From Senegalimassilia faecalis (GTDB lineage: Bacteria; Actinomycetota; Coriobacteriia; Coriobacteriales; Eggerthellaceae): a DNA stretch of 64,000 bases. The position numbers were made by a program, and so were the translations under genes. The stretch covers positions 1,612,001-1,676,000 of the forward strand of contig NZ_SDPW01000001.1 in the NCBI RefSeq assembly GCF_004135645.1, written 5' to 3'. How positions within the stretch are numbered: position 1 is the stretch's first letter; the number at the start of each line of letters is the position of its first letter. The notes beneath the pieces are model-generated. The model had not been told where the DNA came from and did not search any database. It saw only the letters and a list, made by a program, of their open reading frames with translations. Below, piece by piece: positions 18,740 through 30,255 of the stretch.

Positions 18740-18992
18740 TTCCGCTTGCCTACGGCAAACGGAACCGCTCGACGCTACGGCCGCCTGCGGCACGCCGCCT
18801 GGACCTTCAACTGCGCGAGCATGGCCCAAAGGCCTATGCTCGCTTGTTTCAGGCCCATGCGACGCACCACAGGCGCCCTCGCTGACTTTGACTGCACATC
18901 GGCGTTTTTGTTTGCCGGTAGGTTTTTGACTGTACATCGACGTTATCAAACGAGCGTCCGTAGGGGATGGGCGCTTGGAGAAAGGGGAAGCT
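18740..18992. other. Non-coding gap with degenerate inverted and direct repeats
   Basis: 253 bp without a gene. An imperfect hairpin (GTTCCG...CGGAAC, 18739-18765) begins at the ffh stop and may terminate it. A second inverted repeat, GCGAGCAT...ATGCTCGC, lies at about 18816-18846. Two similar blocks, GACTGCACATCGGCGTTTTT and GACTGTACATCGACGTTATC, follow at about 18888 and 18928. GCTCGACGCTACG at about 18767 matches the inner part of the 164-bp repeat described below. Confidence 0.5.
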
Positions 18993-19499
18993 ATGGAGTT
19001 GCAGATTCGTCCGTATCAGGCCGACGACATCAAGGCCATGGTGCGCATTTGGAACGAGGTTGTGGAAGCGGGCGATGCGTTCCCGCAGGTCACACCGCTG
19101 ACAGAGCAAAACGCCGACGAGTTTTTCTCCGCGCAAACCGCTACGATGGTGGCCGAGGTGAACGGCATCATCTTCGGCATGTACATCCTGCACCCGAACA
19201 GCATCGGGCGCTGCGCGCACATCGCCAACGCCAGCTTCGCCGTGGCCGGCGCCTCTCGCGGGCTTGGCCTTGGCCGCAAGCTGGTGGAGAACTGCATCGA
19301 AACGTGCGGCAAGAAGGGTTTCCGCGGCCTGCAGTTCAACGCGGTGGTGGCCTCAAACGTTAGCGCGCAGCACCTCTACGAGTCCATCGGCTTCACGAAG
19401 GTGGGCAAGATCCCGGGCGGTTTCATCAACGGCCTGGGCGGCTACGAGGACATCTTCATCTACTACATCGACACGCTTGACGCCTCGCAGCCCTGCTGA
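18993..19499 (+). CDS. GNAT family N-acetyltransferase
   Basis: 168 residues. The acetyl-CoA-binding motif SRGLGLGRKLVENC lies near residues 90-103, followed by LQFNAVVASNVSAQHLYESIGF, the typical GNAT motif B. This resembles small amino-acid or phosphinothricin-type acetyltransferases, but the substrate cannot be read from sequence. ATG 18993 is preferred because AAGGGGAAG precedes it; a TTG at 18975 is an alternative. Confidence 0.85.
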   Translation: MELQIRPYQADDIKAMVRIWNEVVEAGDAFPQVTPLTEQNADEFFSAQTATMVAEVNGIIFGMYILHPNSIGRCAHIANASFAVAGASRGLGLGRKLVENCIETCGKKGFRGLQFNAVVASNVSAQHLYESIGFTKVGKIPGGFINGLGGYEDIFIYYIDTLDASQPC

Positions 19500-19715
19500 G
19501 GCTGACGGCGCCGCCGGGTGCGGCCGTGCGCGCCGCGGGCGCGGATGCATGCGGCGCGGTTCGCTTTATTCGTGAACACCTGGTGATAACGAAAGCGAAG
19601 GCTTGTCAGATTGCCGCTTTCGCCTTATCATAAACAACTGCTGTTTTGCTGCGCGCTTTTAGCGGGCTGGCAATAAGGTTCATTTTTTAGAAGAAGCAAG
19701 AAGGAGTTACTCTTC
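19500..19715 (+). promoter_or_regulatory. Leader region of the rpsP operon
   Basis: 216 bp without a gene. The second half is unusually AT-rich for this chromosome and presumably holds the rpsP promoter and 5' leader. An AAGGAG ribosome-binding site lies at its end. No known ribosomal-protein leader structure was recognised by eye. Confidence 0.35.
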
Positions 19716-19958
19716 ATGGTTAAGATTCGCCTGGCTCGTCACGGCGCCAAGAAGCGTCCGTACTACCGTATCGTTGTTGCTGATTCTCGCTGCCCGCGCG
19801 ACGGCAAGTTCATCGACGACATCGGCCGTTACAACCCGCTGACCGAGCCCGCTATGATCAAGATCGACCTGGAGAAGTGCGATCAGTGGCTGGCTAACGG
19901 CGCTCAGCCCACCGACACCGTCGCTGCGCTCATCAAGAAGTGCCGCGAGCAGGCGTAA
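19716..19958 (+). CDS. rpsP: 30S ribosomal protein S16
   Basis: 80 residues, the normal length. [20 protein letters not shown] is the conserved S16 N-terminus. It heads the rpsP-khpA-rimM-trmD-lepB cluster, which joins ribosomal assembly, rRNA maturation and tRNA methylation genes. AAGGAG lies upstream of the start. Confidence 0.97.
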   Translation: MVKIRLARHGAKKRPYYRIVVADSRCPRDGKFIDDIGRYNPLTEPAMIKIDLEKCDQWLANGAQPTDTVAALIKKCREQA

Positions 19959-19963
19959 GCATC

Positions 19964-20218
19964 ATGGCAACTCAGACCGAGGATATCGCCGGGCTGGTTC
20001 AGTCCGTCATTCGTCCGCTCATCGATCATGAGGACGACTTGGTCATCGATGCGCGTGAAACCGAAGATGGTTCCATCTTCGTGGAAGTTCGCGTGAACGA
20101 GGAAGACGCCGGCAAGGTCATCGGCCGCCAGGGTCGCGTGATCAAGGCCATCCGCACGCTTGCGCGCGCGGCGGCTTCCAGCACGAACACGCACGTTGAC
20201 GTGGAGCTGCTCGATTAA
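19964..20218 (+). CDS. khpA: KH-domain RNA-binding protein KhpA
   Basis: 84 residues. A single type II KH domain with the GxxG loop VIGRQGRVIKAIR near residues 53-65. KhpA pairs with KhpB (Jag/EloR) in Gram-positive bacteria to bind RNA and influence cell elongation; KhpB is not in the window. It lies 5 bp after rpsP, and its stop overlaps the rimM start (TAATG). Confidence 0.93.
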   Translation: MATQTEDIAGLVQSVIRPLIDHEDDLVIDARETEDGSIFVEVRVNEEDAGKVIGRQGRVIKAIRTLARAAASSTNTHVDVELLD

Positions 20219-20736
20219 TGGGCGCTTGGGTCCGCGTAGCCGAATTCACGAAAGCTAAGCATGTCAAGGGAGGGCTCGTCGCGCGTAGCGTGGCGGGTCT
20301 TCCCTTCTTGCTTGAAGAGGGCATGCACTGCGCTTTCGTGCCGCCGGTCATCGATGTGCCGCGCGAAGGCACCATATGCGATATGCGCGACGATGCGAAG
20401 GGCGTCGTTGTGTTCTTCGACACCGTCACCGATGCGAACACCGCCGACGCGCTGATGGGCTGCTCGGTGCTTGTGCGTCGCGCCGACCTGCCCGAAGGCG
20501 TGCTTGAGCTTGAAGAGGGCGGCATCGAGGGGTTCGACGTCATCGACGCGAAATGCGGCCTGATCGGCACGGCCGTCTCCATCAACGAAATGCCCGGGCA
20601 GCACCTGCTCGAGGTAGCGCGCGAAGGTTCCGGCAAAACGGTGCTTATTCCGGTAGTCGACGAGTTCCTTGAAGGGGTGGACGAAGCGGATCGGTGCATC
20701 TTCGTGAACCTGCCCGATGGCCTGCTTGACCTGTAA
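20218..20736 (+). CDS. rimM: Ribosome maturation factor RimM
   Basis: 172 residues. RimM assists maturation of the 30S head and binds S19. An N-terminal RimM beta-barrel (about 1-85) precedes a PRC-barrel domain (about 95-170, with HLLEVAREGSGKTVLIPVVD). Its position between khpA and trmD is canonical. It is coupled to khpA by a TAATG overlap. Confidence 0.93.
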   Translation: MGAWVRVAEFTKAKHVKGGLVARSVAGLPFLLEEGMHCAFVPPVIDVPREGTICDMRDDAKGVVVFFDTVTDANTADALMGCSVLVRRADLPEGVLELEEGGIEGFDVIDAKCGLIGTAVSINEMPGQHLLEVAREGSGKTVLIPVVDEFLEGVDEADRCIFVNLPDGLLDL

Positions 20737-20760
20737 CCGCCCCGCCAAGAAGGGAGCCTC

Positions 20761-21495
20761 ATGATCATCGAAACGCTTTCGACGTTTCCCGATATGTACG
20801 CTTCCGTCATGGGCGCGTCCATGATGCGTATTGCCCAAGAGAAGGGCATCCTGGAATTTCACGCCCATGACCTGCGCGATTGGACGCACGACCGCCATCG
20901 CACCACCGACGACGAACCCTACGGCGGCGGCGACGGCCTTGTCATGAAATGCGCCCCCATCTTCGAAGCCTACGAAGACATCTGCAGCCGCGCAAGCAAG
21001 CCCTACACCATCTTCCTAGCTCCGCAAGGCCGTCGCTTCGACGACGCCGCCGCCTGTGAGCTGGCCAAGCAAGATCACCTGCTGTTCATCTGCGGCCACT
21101 ACGAGGGCATCGACGAGCGCGCCTACACGCTGGCCGACCAGGTTATCTCGCTGGGCGATTACGTGCTTACCAGCGGCGAGCTTGCCAGCATGGTGGTCAT
21201 CGACGCGGTGGTGCGCAAGCTTCCGGGCGTGCTGGGCGCCGAAACGGGCGCGCTCGGCGAAAGCTTCGCCGACGGCCTGCTGGAATACCCGCAGTATACG
21301 CGCCCGGCGAACTTCAACAGCATGGAGGTGCCGCCGGTGCTGCTGTCGGGCAACCACGGCGCCGTGGACGTGTGGCGCCGTCAGCAAAGCTTGGAGCGCA
21401 CGTGGCGGCTGCGCCCCGACCTGCTTGAGGGCGTGGCGCTTACCGACGCTGACCGCGCATTTCTGCAGACTTTATCAACCGCCGATGGACGCTAG
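20761..21495 (+). CDS. trmD: tRNA (guanine(37)-N1)-methyltransferase TrmD
   Basis: 244 residues. TrmD makes m1G37 next to the anticodon, which prevents frameshifting. The SPOUT trefoil-knot region LFICGHYEGIDER and SLGDYVLTSGELA is intact, as is the N-terminal LSTFPDMY. A good AAGGGAG ribosome-binding site precedes the start. Confidence 0.97.
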   Translation: MIIETLSTFPDMYASVMGASMMRIAQEKGILEFHAHDLRDWTHDRHRTTDDEPYGGGDGLVMKCAPIFEAYEDICSRASKPYTIFLAPQGRRFDDAAACELAKQDHLLFICGHYEGIDERAYTLADQVISLGDYVLTSGELASMVVIDAVVRKLPGVLGAETGALGESFADGLLEYPQYTRPANFNSMEVPPVLLSGNHGAVDVWRRQQSLERTWRLRPDLLEGVALTDADRAFLQTLSTADGR

Positions 21496-21577
21496 GCCCC
21501 CAGCGGTATCATAGGCAGCTAGCGCACGCGGGGCACTCCGCCTGCGTGCGGTCCATCGAAAGGAAATGCAGTACTTC

Positions 21578-22144
21578 ATGAGCGCAGGTCAACACGCCAC
21601 CGACTCGCACGGCGGCATTCTTAGAACCTTCTTCAGCATCGTTGTCATGGTCGCCTTCGTCCTGGGGCTTTCCTGGGCGCTGCGCACGTTCGTGTTCACG
21701 GCCTACGAAATCCCCTCGGGCTCCATGGAGGAAACTATCATGACCGGCGACATGGTGTTCGCCGAAAAGGTCAGCTACTACTTCCGCGACCCCGAACCGG
21801 GCGACATCGTCACGTTCACCGACCCTGAAATCCCTGGTCGCACGCTTATCAAGCGTTGCATCGCCACGGCAGGGCAAACCATCAACATCACCGGCGACGG
21901 CATTCTGTACATCGATGGCGTAGCCCAATCGGAAACCTACACGCACGGCAAGCCCACGCTGCCGCTTTCCAACAGCTCCATCACCTTCCCCTACACGGTG
22001 CCGCAAGGCCACATCTGGGTGATGGGCGACAATCGCACGAACTCGCAAGATTCCAGATACTTCGGCGCGGTCCCCACAAGCTCGGTCACGGGCAGGGGCG
22101 TGCTGGTATATTGGCCCGTTTCGGAATTCGGCGTGCTCGAATAG
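21578..22144 (+). CDS. lepB: Signal peptidase I
   Basis: 188 residues from ATG 21578. A single N-terminal membrane segment (about residues 16-38) anchors the enzyme. The catalytic serine is in PSGSM (Ser49), the general-base lysine in RTLIKRC, and GDNRTNSQDSRYFG is the conserved box E. It removes Sec signal peptides outside the membrane. ATG 21578 is preferred over ATG 21566 because AAAGGAAA is too close to the latter. It ends the rpsP cluster. Confidence 0.92.
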   Translation: MSAGQHATDSHGGILRTFFSIVVMVAFVLGLSWALRTFVFTAYEIPSGSMEETIMTGDMVFAEKVSYYFRDPEPGDIVTFTDPEIPGRTLIKRCIATAGQTINITGDGILYIDGVAQSETYTHGKPTLPLSNSSITFPYTVPQGHIWVMGDNRTNSQDSRYFGAVPTSSVTGRGVLVYWPVSEFGVLE

Positions 22145-22201
22145 CCGCAAACGTGCAGACACAAGGCAAGTAAGGGAACACGGAAAAGGACAAGGAGAAC
22201 C

Positions 22202-23164
22202 ATGTCAACCGAAACCTTCGCCGCGAACGCGGGGCAGGGCGCAGGCGCAAACCAGCCGCCTACGTTCCAGGACATCGTCATGAACCTGCAGCATTACTGG
22301 GCCAGCCAGGGCTGCGTTGTTTTGCAGCCGTACGACGGCGCCGTGGGCGCGGGCACGAACCACACCGCCACCACGCTGCGCTCCTTGGGCCCCGACACGT
22401 GGCGCACGTGCTACGTGCAGGGTTGCCGCCGTCCCACCGACGGCCGCTACGGCGAAAACCCCAACCGCCTGCAGTACTACTACCAGTTCCAGGTGCTCAT
22501 GAAGCCGAGCCCCGACAACATCCAGGACCTGTACCTGGGCAGCCTGCGCGCCATCGGCATCGACCCCGACAAGCACGACGTGCGCTTCGTCGAGGACGAC
22601 TGGGAAAGCCCGACGCTGGGCGCCTGGGGCCTTGGCTGGGAAGTGTGGCTCAACGGCATGGAGGTCACGCAGTTCACGTATTTCCAGCAGGTGGGCGGCT
22701 TCGAGTGCTCGCCCGTGCCCGTGGAAATCGCGTACGGCCTTGAGCGTTTGACCATGTACATCCAGGGCGTCGACAGCGTCTACGACATCATCTGGGCGCG
22801 CGGCGACGACGGCGTGGAGTTCACGTACGGCGACGTGTACCTGGAAAACGAGCGCGAATTCTCCACGTACAACTTCGAGGTGGGCAACACCGATTTCCTG
22901 TTCGAAGCGTTCAACCAGTACGAGCGCGAGGCGGGGCTGTGCCTGGAACACAACCTGCCGCTGCCGGCGTATGACTGGGTGCTGAAGTGCTGCCACACGT
23001 TCAACCTGCTTGACGCGCGCGGCGTCATCTCCGCCACCGAGCGCATGGCCTACATCCTGCGCGTGCGCTCCATGGTGAAGGAATGCTGCGCATCGTATAT
23101 CGCCAACGTCGTCGGCGAAGGCGAGAGCGATTGCGCGCCCGCCGATGAGAAGAAGGGGGAGTAA
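22202..23164 (+). CDS. glyQ: Glycyl-tRNA synthetase, alpha subunit
   Basis: 320 residues. This is the catalytic subunit of the tetrameric bacterial glycyl-tRNA synthetase. [20 protein letters not shown] at the start and [16 protein letters not shown] are hallmark segments. AAGGAG precedes the start. GlyS starts 3 bp after the stop, so the pair is cotranscribed. No T-box was seen in the 57-bp upstream gap. Confidence 0.97.
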   Translation: MSTETFAANAGQGAGANQPPTFQDIVMNLQHYWASQGCVVLQPYDGAVGAGTNHTATTLRSLGPDTWRTCYVQGCRRPTDGRYGENPNRLQYYYQFQVLMKPSPDNIQDLYLGSLRAIGIDPDKHDVRFVEDDWESPTLGAWGLGWEVWLNGMEVTQFTYFQQVGGFECSPVPVEIAYGLERLTMYIQGVDSVYDIIWARGDDGVEFTYGDVYLENEREFSTYNFEVGNTDFLFEAFNQYEREAGLCLEHNLPLPAYDWVLKCCHTFNLLDARGVISATERMAYILRVRSMVKECCASYIANVVGEGESDCAPADEKKGE

Positions 23165-23167
23165 CCC

Positions 23168-25255
23168 ATGGCCGAAAAGCACACGCTCGCGTTCGAAATC
23201 GGCGTCGAGGAAATTCCCGCGTTCGACCTTGATTCGGCGAACAAGCAGCTTGAGAAGATGGTGCCCGCTGCGTTTACCGATGCGCGCATCCCGTTCGATT
23301 CCGTGGAGATCCACTCCAGCCCGCGCCGTCTGATCGTCATGGCCTATGGCGTGGCCGACGCAACCGAGGCGCTGGTGGAAGAATACAAGGGCCCCGCGGC
23401 GAAGATCGCGTTCGACGCCGACGGCAACCCCACGAAGGCCGCCATCGGCTTCGCGCGCGGCAAGGGCCTTATGCCCGAAAACCTTGAGCGCCGCGAGGTC
23501 AAGGGCGTCGAATACGTATTCGCCACCAAGAACATCCCGGCAACGCCTGTGGCCGACCTTCTGCCCGACATCTTGGCCGGCTTCATCACGGCCATCAAGT
23601 GGCCGCGCTCGCAGCGCTGGGCTGCCTACAGCGAGTACTTTGTGCGCCCCGTGCGCTGGATCGTGGCCATGCTCGACGACGTCGTGCTGCCCGTCAGCTT
23701 CGCCGGCGCCACGTCCGGCAACGTCACGTTCGGCCATCGCGTGCTTGCCCCCGGGGCGCACACGGTGGACACGGCCGCGAACCTGCTTGACGTGGTGCGC
23801 GCCGCCTACGTCATCCCCACGCAGTCCGAGCGCGAGCGCATCATCCGCGAAGGCGTGGCCGCCATCGAGGCCGAAACGGGCTTCACGGCCGAGTTGCCGG
23901 CGAAAACGCTGCTTGAGGTGGTGAACCTGTCCGAGTATCCGCAACCGCTCGTGTCCACGTTCGACGAGGAATTCCTGCAGGTGCCGGAAGAGATCATCGT
24001 CGACGCCATGCTCATGCACCAGCGCTACTTCCCGCTGTACGACGCCGACCACAAGCTGACGAACAAGTTCATCATCGTGTCGAACGGCAACCCGGAGTGC
24101 GCCGCCACCATCATCGACGGCAACGAGCGCGTTGTGCGCGCCCGCCTAGACGACGCGAAGTTCTTCTACGAGGAAGACCTGAAGCACCCGCTGGAGTTCT
24201 ACGTGAACAAGCTGGACAAGGTGGTGTTCCAGGAGTCGCTGGGCACGGTGAAGCAGAAGGCCGAGCGCCTGGTGAAGCTGGCCGGCGCGCTTGCCGCCGA
24301 CGCGCAGCTGTCCGAGGCCGACGCCGCCGACCTGGTGCGCGCCGCGCAGCTGTGCAAGGCCGACCTGGTCACGAACGCTGTCATCGAGTTCACATCCGTC
24401 CAGGGCGTCATGGGCAGCTACTATGCCGCCGCTTCCGGCGAAACGCCGCAGGTGGCGCAGGCCATCGGGCAGCACTACCAGCCGCGCTTCGCCGGCGATG
24501 AGCTGCCGGAAACCACGGTGGGCAAGCTGGTGGCCTTGGCCGACAAACTTGACACCATCTGCGGCCTGTTCAGCGTGGGCCAGGGCCCCACGGGCTCGTC
24601 CGACCCGTTCGCGCTGCGCCGCAGCGCCATCGGCATCGTGAACATGCTGGAGGCGGGCGTGAGCATTTCGCTGGCAGCGGCTATCGACTGCTCGCTGGCG
24701 GCGTTCGCCGAGCAGGGCGTCCAGTTCGACGCCGCCGCCGTGCGCGCCGAGGTCGTCGACTTCTTCGTCACGCGTACGAAGGTCATGCTGCGCGACGCCG
24801 GCGTGGAGGCCGACACCATCGACGCCGTGCTTGCCGCAGGCGTTGAGGAGCCGGCTGTCATCGGCCAGCGCGCCCATGCGCTTGAGGACGCCCGCGCCAA
24901 CGACGCCGAGACGTTCGACAACCTGGCCACGGCCTATGCGCGCGCGAACAACCTGCGCAAGCCCGAGCTGGGCAGCGCCGTGGACGAAGGCCTGCTCACC
25001 GAGCCGGAGCGCCCGCTGGCCGCGGCTGTGGCCCAGGCGGAAGGTACCGTTGCCGCCGCGCTTGAGGCCGACAGCTTCGCTGCCGCGCTTTCCGAGCTGG
25101 CGGCCCTGCGCGCGCCCATCGACGGCTTCTTCGCCGACGTCATGGTCATGGACGAGGACCCGGCGCTGCGCGACAACCGCCTGCGCCTGCTCAACCGCTT
25201 CGTGGCCGTGTTCGCCAACGTGGCGGACTTCGGCAAGATGGCGAAGTCGAAATAG
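23168..25255 (+). CDS. glyS: Glycyl-tRNA synthetase, beta subunit
   Basis: 695 residues, full length. The beta subunit carries the tRNA-binding and HD-like domains. LAFEIGVEEIPAFDL, HRVLAPG and VGKLVALADKLDTICGLF are family landmarks, and the C-terminal anticodon-binding domain is complete. It is followed by a strong terminator. Confidence 0.97.
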   Translation: MAEKHTLAFEIGVEEIPAFDLDSANKQLEKMVPAAFTDARIPFDSVEIHSSPRRLIVMAYGVADATEALVEEYKGPAAKIAFDADGNPTKAAIGFARGKGLMPENLERREVKGVEYVFATKNIPATPVADLLPDILAGFITAIKWPRSQRWAAYSEYFVRPVRWIVAMLDDVVLPVSFAGATSGNVTFGHRVLAPGAHTVDTAANLLDVVRAAYVIPTQSERERIIREGVAAIEAETGFTAELPAKTLLEVVNLSEYPQPLVSTFDEEFLQVPEEIIVDAMLMHQRYFPLYDADHKLTNKFIIVSNGNPECAATIIDGNERVVRARLDDAKFFYEEDLKHPLEFYVNKLDKVVFQESLGTVKQKAERLVKLAGALAADAQLSEADAADLVRAAQLCKADLVTNAVIEFTSVQGVMGSYYAAASGETPQVAQAIGQHYQPRFAGDELPETTVGKLVALADKLDTICGLFSVGQGPTGSSDPFALRRSAIGIVNMLEAGVSISLAAAIDCSLAAFAEQGVQFDAAAVRAEVVDFFVTRTKVMLRDAGVEADTIDAVLAAGVEEPAVIGQRAHALEDARANDAETFDNLATAYARANNLRKPELGSAVDEGLLTEPERPLAAAVAQAEGTVAAALEADSFAAALSELAALRAPIDGFFADVMVMDEDPALRDNRLRLLNRFVAVFANVADFGKMAKSK

Positions 25256-25277
25256 CGCGCAAGCGTGTAAACTTTGA

Positions 25278-25312
25278 AGGGCGGCGGCCATGGGGGCCGG
25301 CCGCCCTTTTTC
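25278..25312 (+). terminator. Terminator of glyQS
   Basis: A GC-rich hairpin, AGGGCGGCGGCC / GGCCGGCCGCCCT with one bulge, is followed by TTTTTCG. It lies 22 bp after the glyS stop. Confidence 0.88.
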
Positions 25313-25348
25313 GTATCCATCAGGCGTCTTCGCAAGGAGGCATGCTTC

Positions 25349-26239
25349 ATGCAAGAGGAGTTCATCGTGCACGAGAACACAACGTCGCTGCCGACGATCC
25401 ACGTCATCAGCGACTCGGTGGGCCTGACGGCCCAAGCTATGGCACGCGCCGCGGCCGCCCAGTTCGGAGAGACGAACCCCAACATCGAGGTGCTGTCCCA
25501 CGTGCGCTCCGCCGAACAGATCCGCACCTGGATCAACGAGCACACGGCGCTGCACGCCAGCCGCGGCGACGCGCGCGTGCTCATCTTCTACACGCTTGTC
25601 GACGGCGACCTGCGCCACGCGCTTACCGAATACGCCGCCACGAAGCCCAGCGTCACGGCCGTCGACCTGCTCACCGAGGCCATCGGCTCCATCGCGAAGC
25701 TCTCGGGCCAGGTGCCCAGCAAGCGCCCCGGCGGCCTGCACGTGGCCGACCAGCACTACTTCCGCCGCATCGAGGCCATCGAGTTCACCATCGCCCACGA
25801 CGACGGCCGCAACCCGCAGGAGATGACGCAGGCCGACATCGTGCTTCTAGGCGTGTCGCGCTCATCGAAAACGCCCACGAGCATCTATTTGGCGCAGCAG
25901 GGCTACAAGGTTTCCAACATTCCGCTCGACCCGTCCACCGAACCGCCGAAAGAGGTGTTCGAAGTGGACCGCACGCGCCTGTTCGGCCTGATGACAACGC
26001 CTGAGGTGCTCATCGGAATTCGCCAGCGCCGCCTGGGAAATGCTGCTGTCGTGGCATCAAAATATGCCGACCCCGAATACGTTTACGAGGACCTCGACAA
26101 GGCCCGCGCGCTCATGCGAAAACTCGGCGCAATCGTCGTTCACACCGAAAATCGCGCCGTTGAAGAAACCGCTCAAGAGATTTTGCGGTACTACGAACGG
26201 GTGCACCCCGCAGGTGCTGATATAGTTAAGGAGTCCTGA
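25349..26239 (+). CDS. ppsR: Pyruvate, phosphate dikinase regulatory protein (bifunctional kinase/phosphorylase, DUF299)
   Basis: 296 residues. Proteins of this family inactivate PPDK or PEP synthase by ADP-dependent phosphorylation of a threonine next to the catalytic histidine, and reverse this with phosphate. HVISDSVGLTAQAMA at the N-terminus and the nucleotide-binding loop GVSRSSKTPTS near residues 168-178 are diagnostic. ATG 25349 follows AGGAGG. The PPDK gene begins 52 bp downstream, which supports PPDK as the target. Confidence 0.92.
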   Translation: MQEEFIVHENTTSLPTIHVISDSVGLTAQAMARAAAAQFGETNPNIEVLSHVRSAEQIRTWINEHTALHASRGDARVLIFYTLVDGDLRHALTEYAATKPSVTAVDLLTEAIGSIAKLSGQVPSKRPGGLHVADQHYFRRIEAIEFTIAHDDGRNPQEMTQADIVLLGVSRSSKTPTSIYLAQQGYKVSNIPLDPSTEPPKEVFEVDRTRLFGLMTTPEVLIGIRQRRLGNAAVVASKYADPEYVYEDLDKARALMRKLGAIVVHTENRAVEETAQEILRYYERVHPAGADIVKES

Positions 26240-26291
26240 TTTCACAAGTCCGGTAAAAACCAAGGACGACCTTAGGTTAGGAGTTAGAAAA

Positions 26292-29018
<2,727 letters not shown>

Positions 29019-29050
29019 CCCGCAAAAGCCCTACGGCATATGGAATGCGA

Positions 29051-29077
29051 AGGGAGCCCCCGCGGGGGCTCCCTTTT
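29051..29077 (+). terminator. Terminator of ppdK
   Basis: A perfect 24-base palindrome, AGGGAGCCCCCG and its complement, directly followed by TTTTT, 32 bp after the ppdK stop. Confidence 0.92.
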
Positions 29078-29142
29078 TGGTATGGGGGGGTGCATGGTGC
29101 GTTGCTGACGGCGGCCTGCATTGCGGCCGCGCTGATAAAAGA

Positions 29143-29306
29143 GTGACACGCCTTCGGCGCTATCTAATAGGTGTCGAGCTTTCGCTCGACGCTACGAGTG
29201 AGGCGCGAACACTTACAACATCGCAGGTCGATAAGGGGTTCAACCCGATTTTCGTAGGATTGAGCGAAAGCTCAACCCAGCCAAAGCAGCGCCGTAGGCG
29301 CGTCAC
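29143..29306. repeat. 164-bp composite inverted-repeat element, copy 1
   Basis: The ends are imperfect inverted repeats of about 55 bp. The left end starts GTGACACGCCTTCGGCGCT and the right end finishes AGCGCCGTAGGCGCGTCAC. Inside each end is a second hairpin, GTCGAGCTTTCGCTCGAC on the left and TTGAGCGAAAGCTCAA on the right. A second copy of exactly the same length lies at 35267-35430 and a half copy at 50956-51009. No gene or transposase lies within. The layout resembles a MITE or a paired REP unit. Confidence 0.8.
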
Positions 29307-29324
29307 GCATTTTCAAAGCGACAC

Positions 29325-29357
29325 TTTGGGGCAAAGGGACAGTCCCTTTGCCCCAAA
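29325..29357. repeat. GGGAC-type palindrome, copy 2
   Basis: A perfect 16-bp stem around one central base: TTTGGGGCAAAGGGAC, A, then its complement. It lies 19 bp from the 164-bp element and just before the lipoprotein gene's terminator. Confidence 0.8.
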
Positions 29358-29358
29358 A

Positions 29359-29386
29359 ACGGGGGCCGGTTTTCACCGGCCCCCGT
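29359..29386 (-). terminator. Terminator of the lipoprotein gene
   Basis: An 11-bp stem, ACGGGGGCCGG / CCGGCCCCCGT. On the minus strand it is followed by a run of T (AAAAA on the plus strand at 29355-29359), 29 bp past the stop of the lipoprotein gene. Confidence 0.85.
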
Positions 29387-29414
29387 TGCGTCTGCGGCGC
29401 TTTGTTGTTGTTCG

Positions 29415-30215
29415 CTACGAGAGCGTAATGGGATATTGGCGAATCTCGTCGTAGGTGTTTTTGTCGCACAGCTCAAGCGTGCCCTTGACGTTCACAAGGT
29501 CGTCGATGCTTGCCACGTCGGCCTCGTCGAACTCAAGCCTGTCGTCGGCGCTCGTTCCCACGTTCAGGGACGTGAACAGGTACGGATCGACCATCTTGCT
29601 GTTCACCGAGAAGCTGTCGGTCAGGTAGGTGAGGCTGAGGTCCTGGTCGCTTTTGTTGACGGCCGTGAATTTGTAGCCCACGGCTCCGGTCCAGTCCTGG
29701 AACTTCGCCGTGATGGTGACGGTGATTAGGTCGTCGTCGATAATCGTCTTGTTCATGGGCTCTTCGGTATCATCGGAGATGCTGCTGGCGCTGGACGCTG
29801 CTGCCGAGCTTGCATCGGCGCTGGTGCTGGCCGTGCCGCGCACGAATACCATGGCTTCGCCGTCGGCTTCCATCGACAGCTTCTCGTCTGCCAGCTTTGC
29901 AACTACGGTGCTGCCTTCGATGGTCATCTCGGCTTCCGTGGCGCTTTTCGCCTTCCAGGTGCCTTCGATGGTTTCGCCGAGCATCGTGAACTTCAACGTT
30001 CCGTCATCGTTGAGGGTCAGCCCCACGGTCATGCCGAAGGCTTCAAGCATTGCCAGGTCGTCTTCGTTTGTGGTCTCTCCGTCGCTGGTGACGCTTGCCA
30101 GCTTCCAGTCGCCGGAGAAATTCTTGGTGTAATCGGTTTGCGCGCAGCCTACCAGTGCAAGGCAGAATGCAAGCAGCAGCGTGGCCGTTAAGGCGATGAT
30201 TCTCGTGGTCTTCAT
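29415..30215 (-). CDS. Lipoprotein with lipocalin-like and DUF4352-like regions
   Basis: 266 residues. The N-terminus is a signal peptide with the lipobox ALVGC, so the mature protein is lipid-anchored at Cys24. Residues about 30-125 (FSGDWKLASV...FTMLGETIEGTWKAK) alternate strands in the manner of a lipocalin-like domain. A Ser/Ala-rich linker follows, and residues about 165-266 resemble DUF4352/telomere-repeat-factor-like immunoglobulin folds found in Gram-positive lipoproteins. ATG 30215 is preceded by GAAAGGAAGAG; in-frame codons further upstream lie in the neighbouring gene. Function unknown. It lies 40 bp after a zinc-ribbon gene on the same strand. Confidence 0.78.
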   Translation of the reverse strand: MKTTRIIALTATLLLAFCLALVGCAQTDYTKNFSGDWKLASVTSDGETTNEDDLAMLEAFGMTVGLTLNDDGTLKFTMLGETIEGTWKAKSATEAEMTIEGSTVVAKLADEKLSMEADGEAMVFVRGTASTSADASSAAASSASSISDDTEEPMNKTIIDDDLITVTITAKFQDWTGAVGYKFTAVNKSDQDLSLTYLTDSFSVNSKMVDPYLFTSLNVGTSADDRLEFDEADVASIDDLVNVKGTLELCDKNTYDEIRQYPITLS

Positions 30216-30255
30216 GGTCTCTTCCTTTCTAACTCGTTTACTTCCTGTGGCAGAT

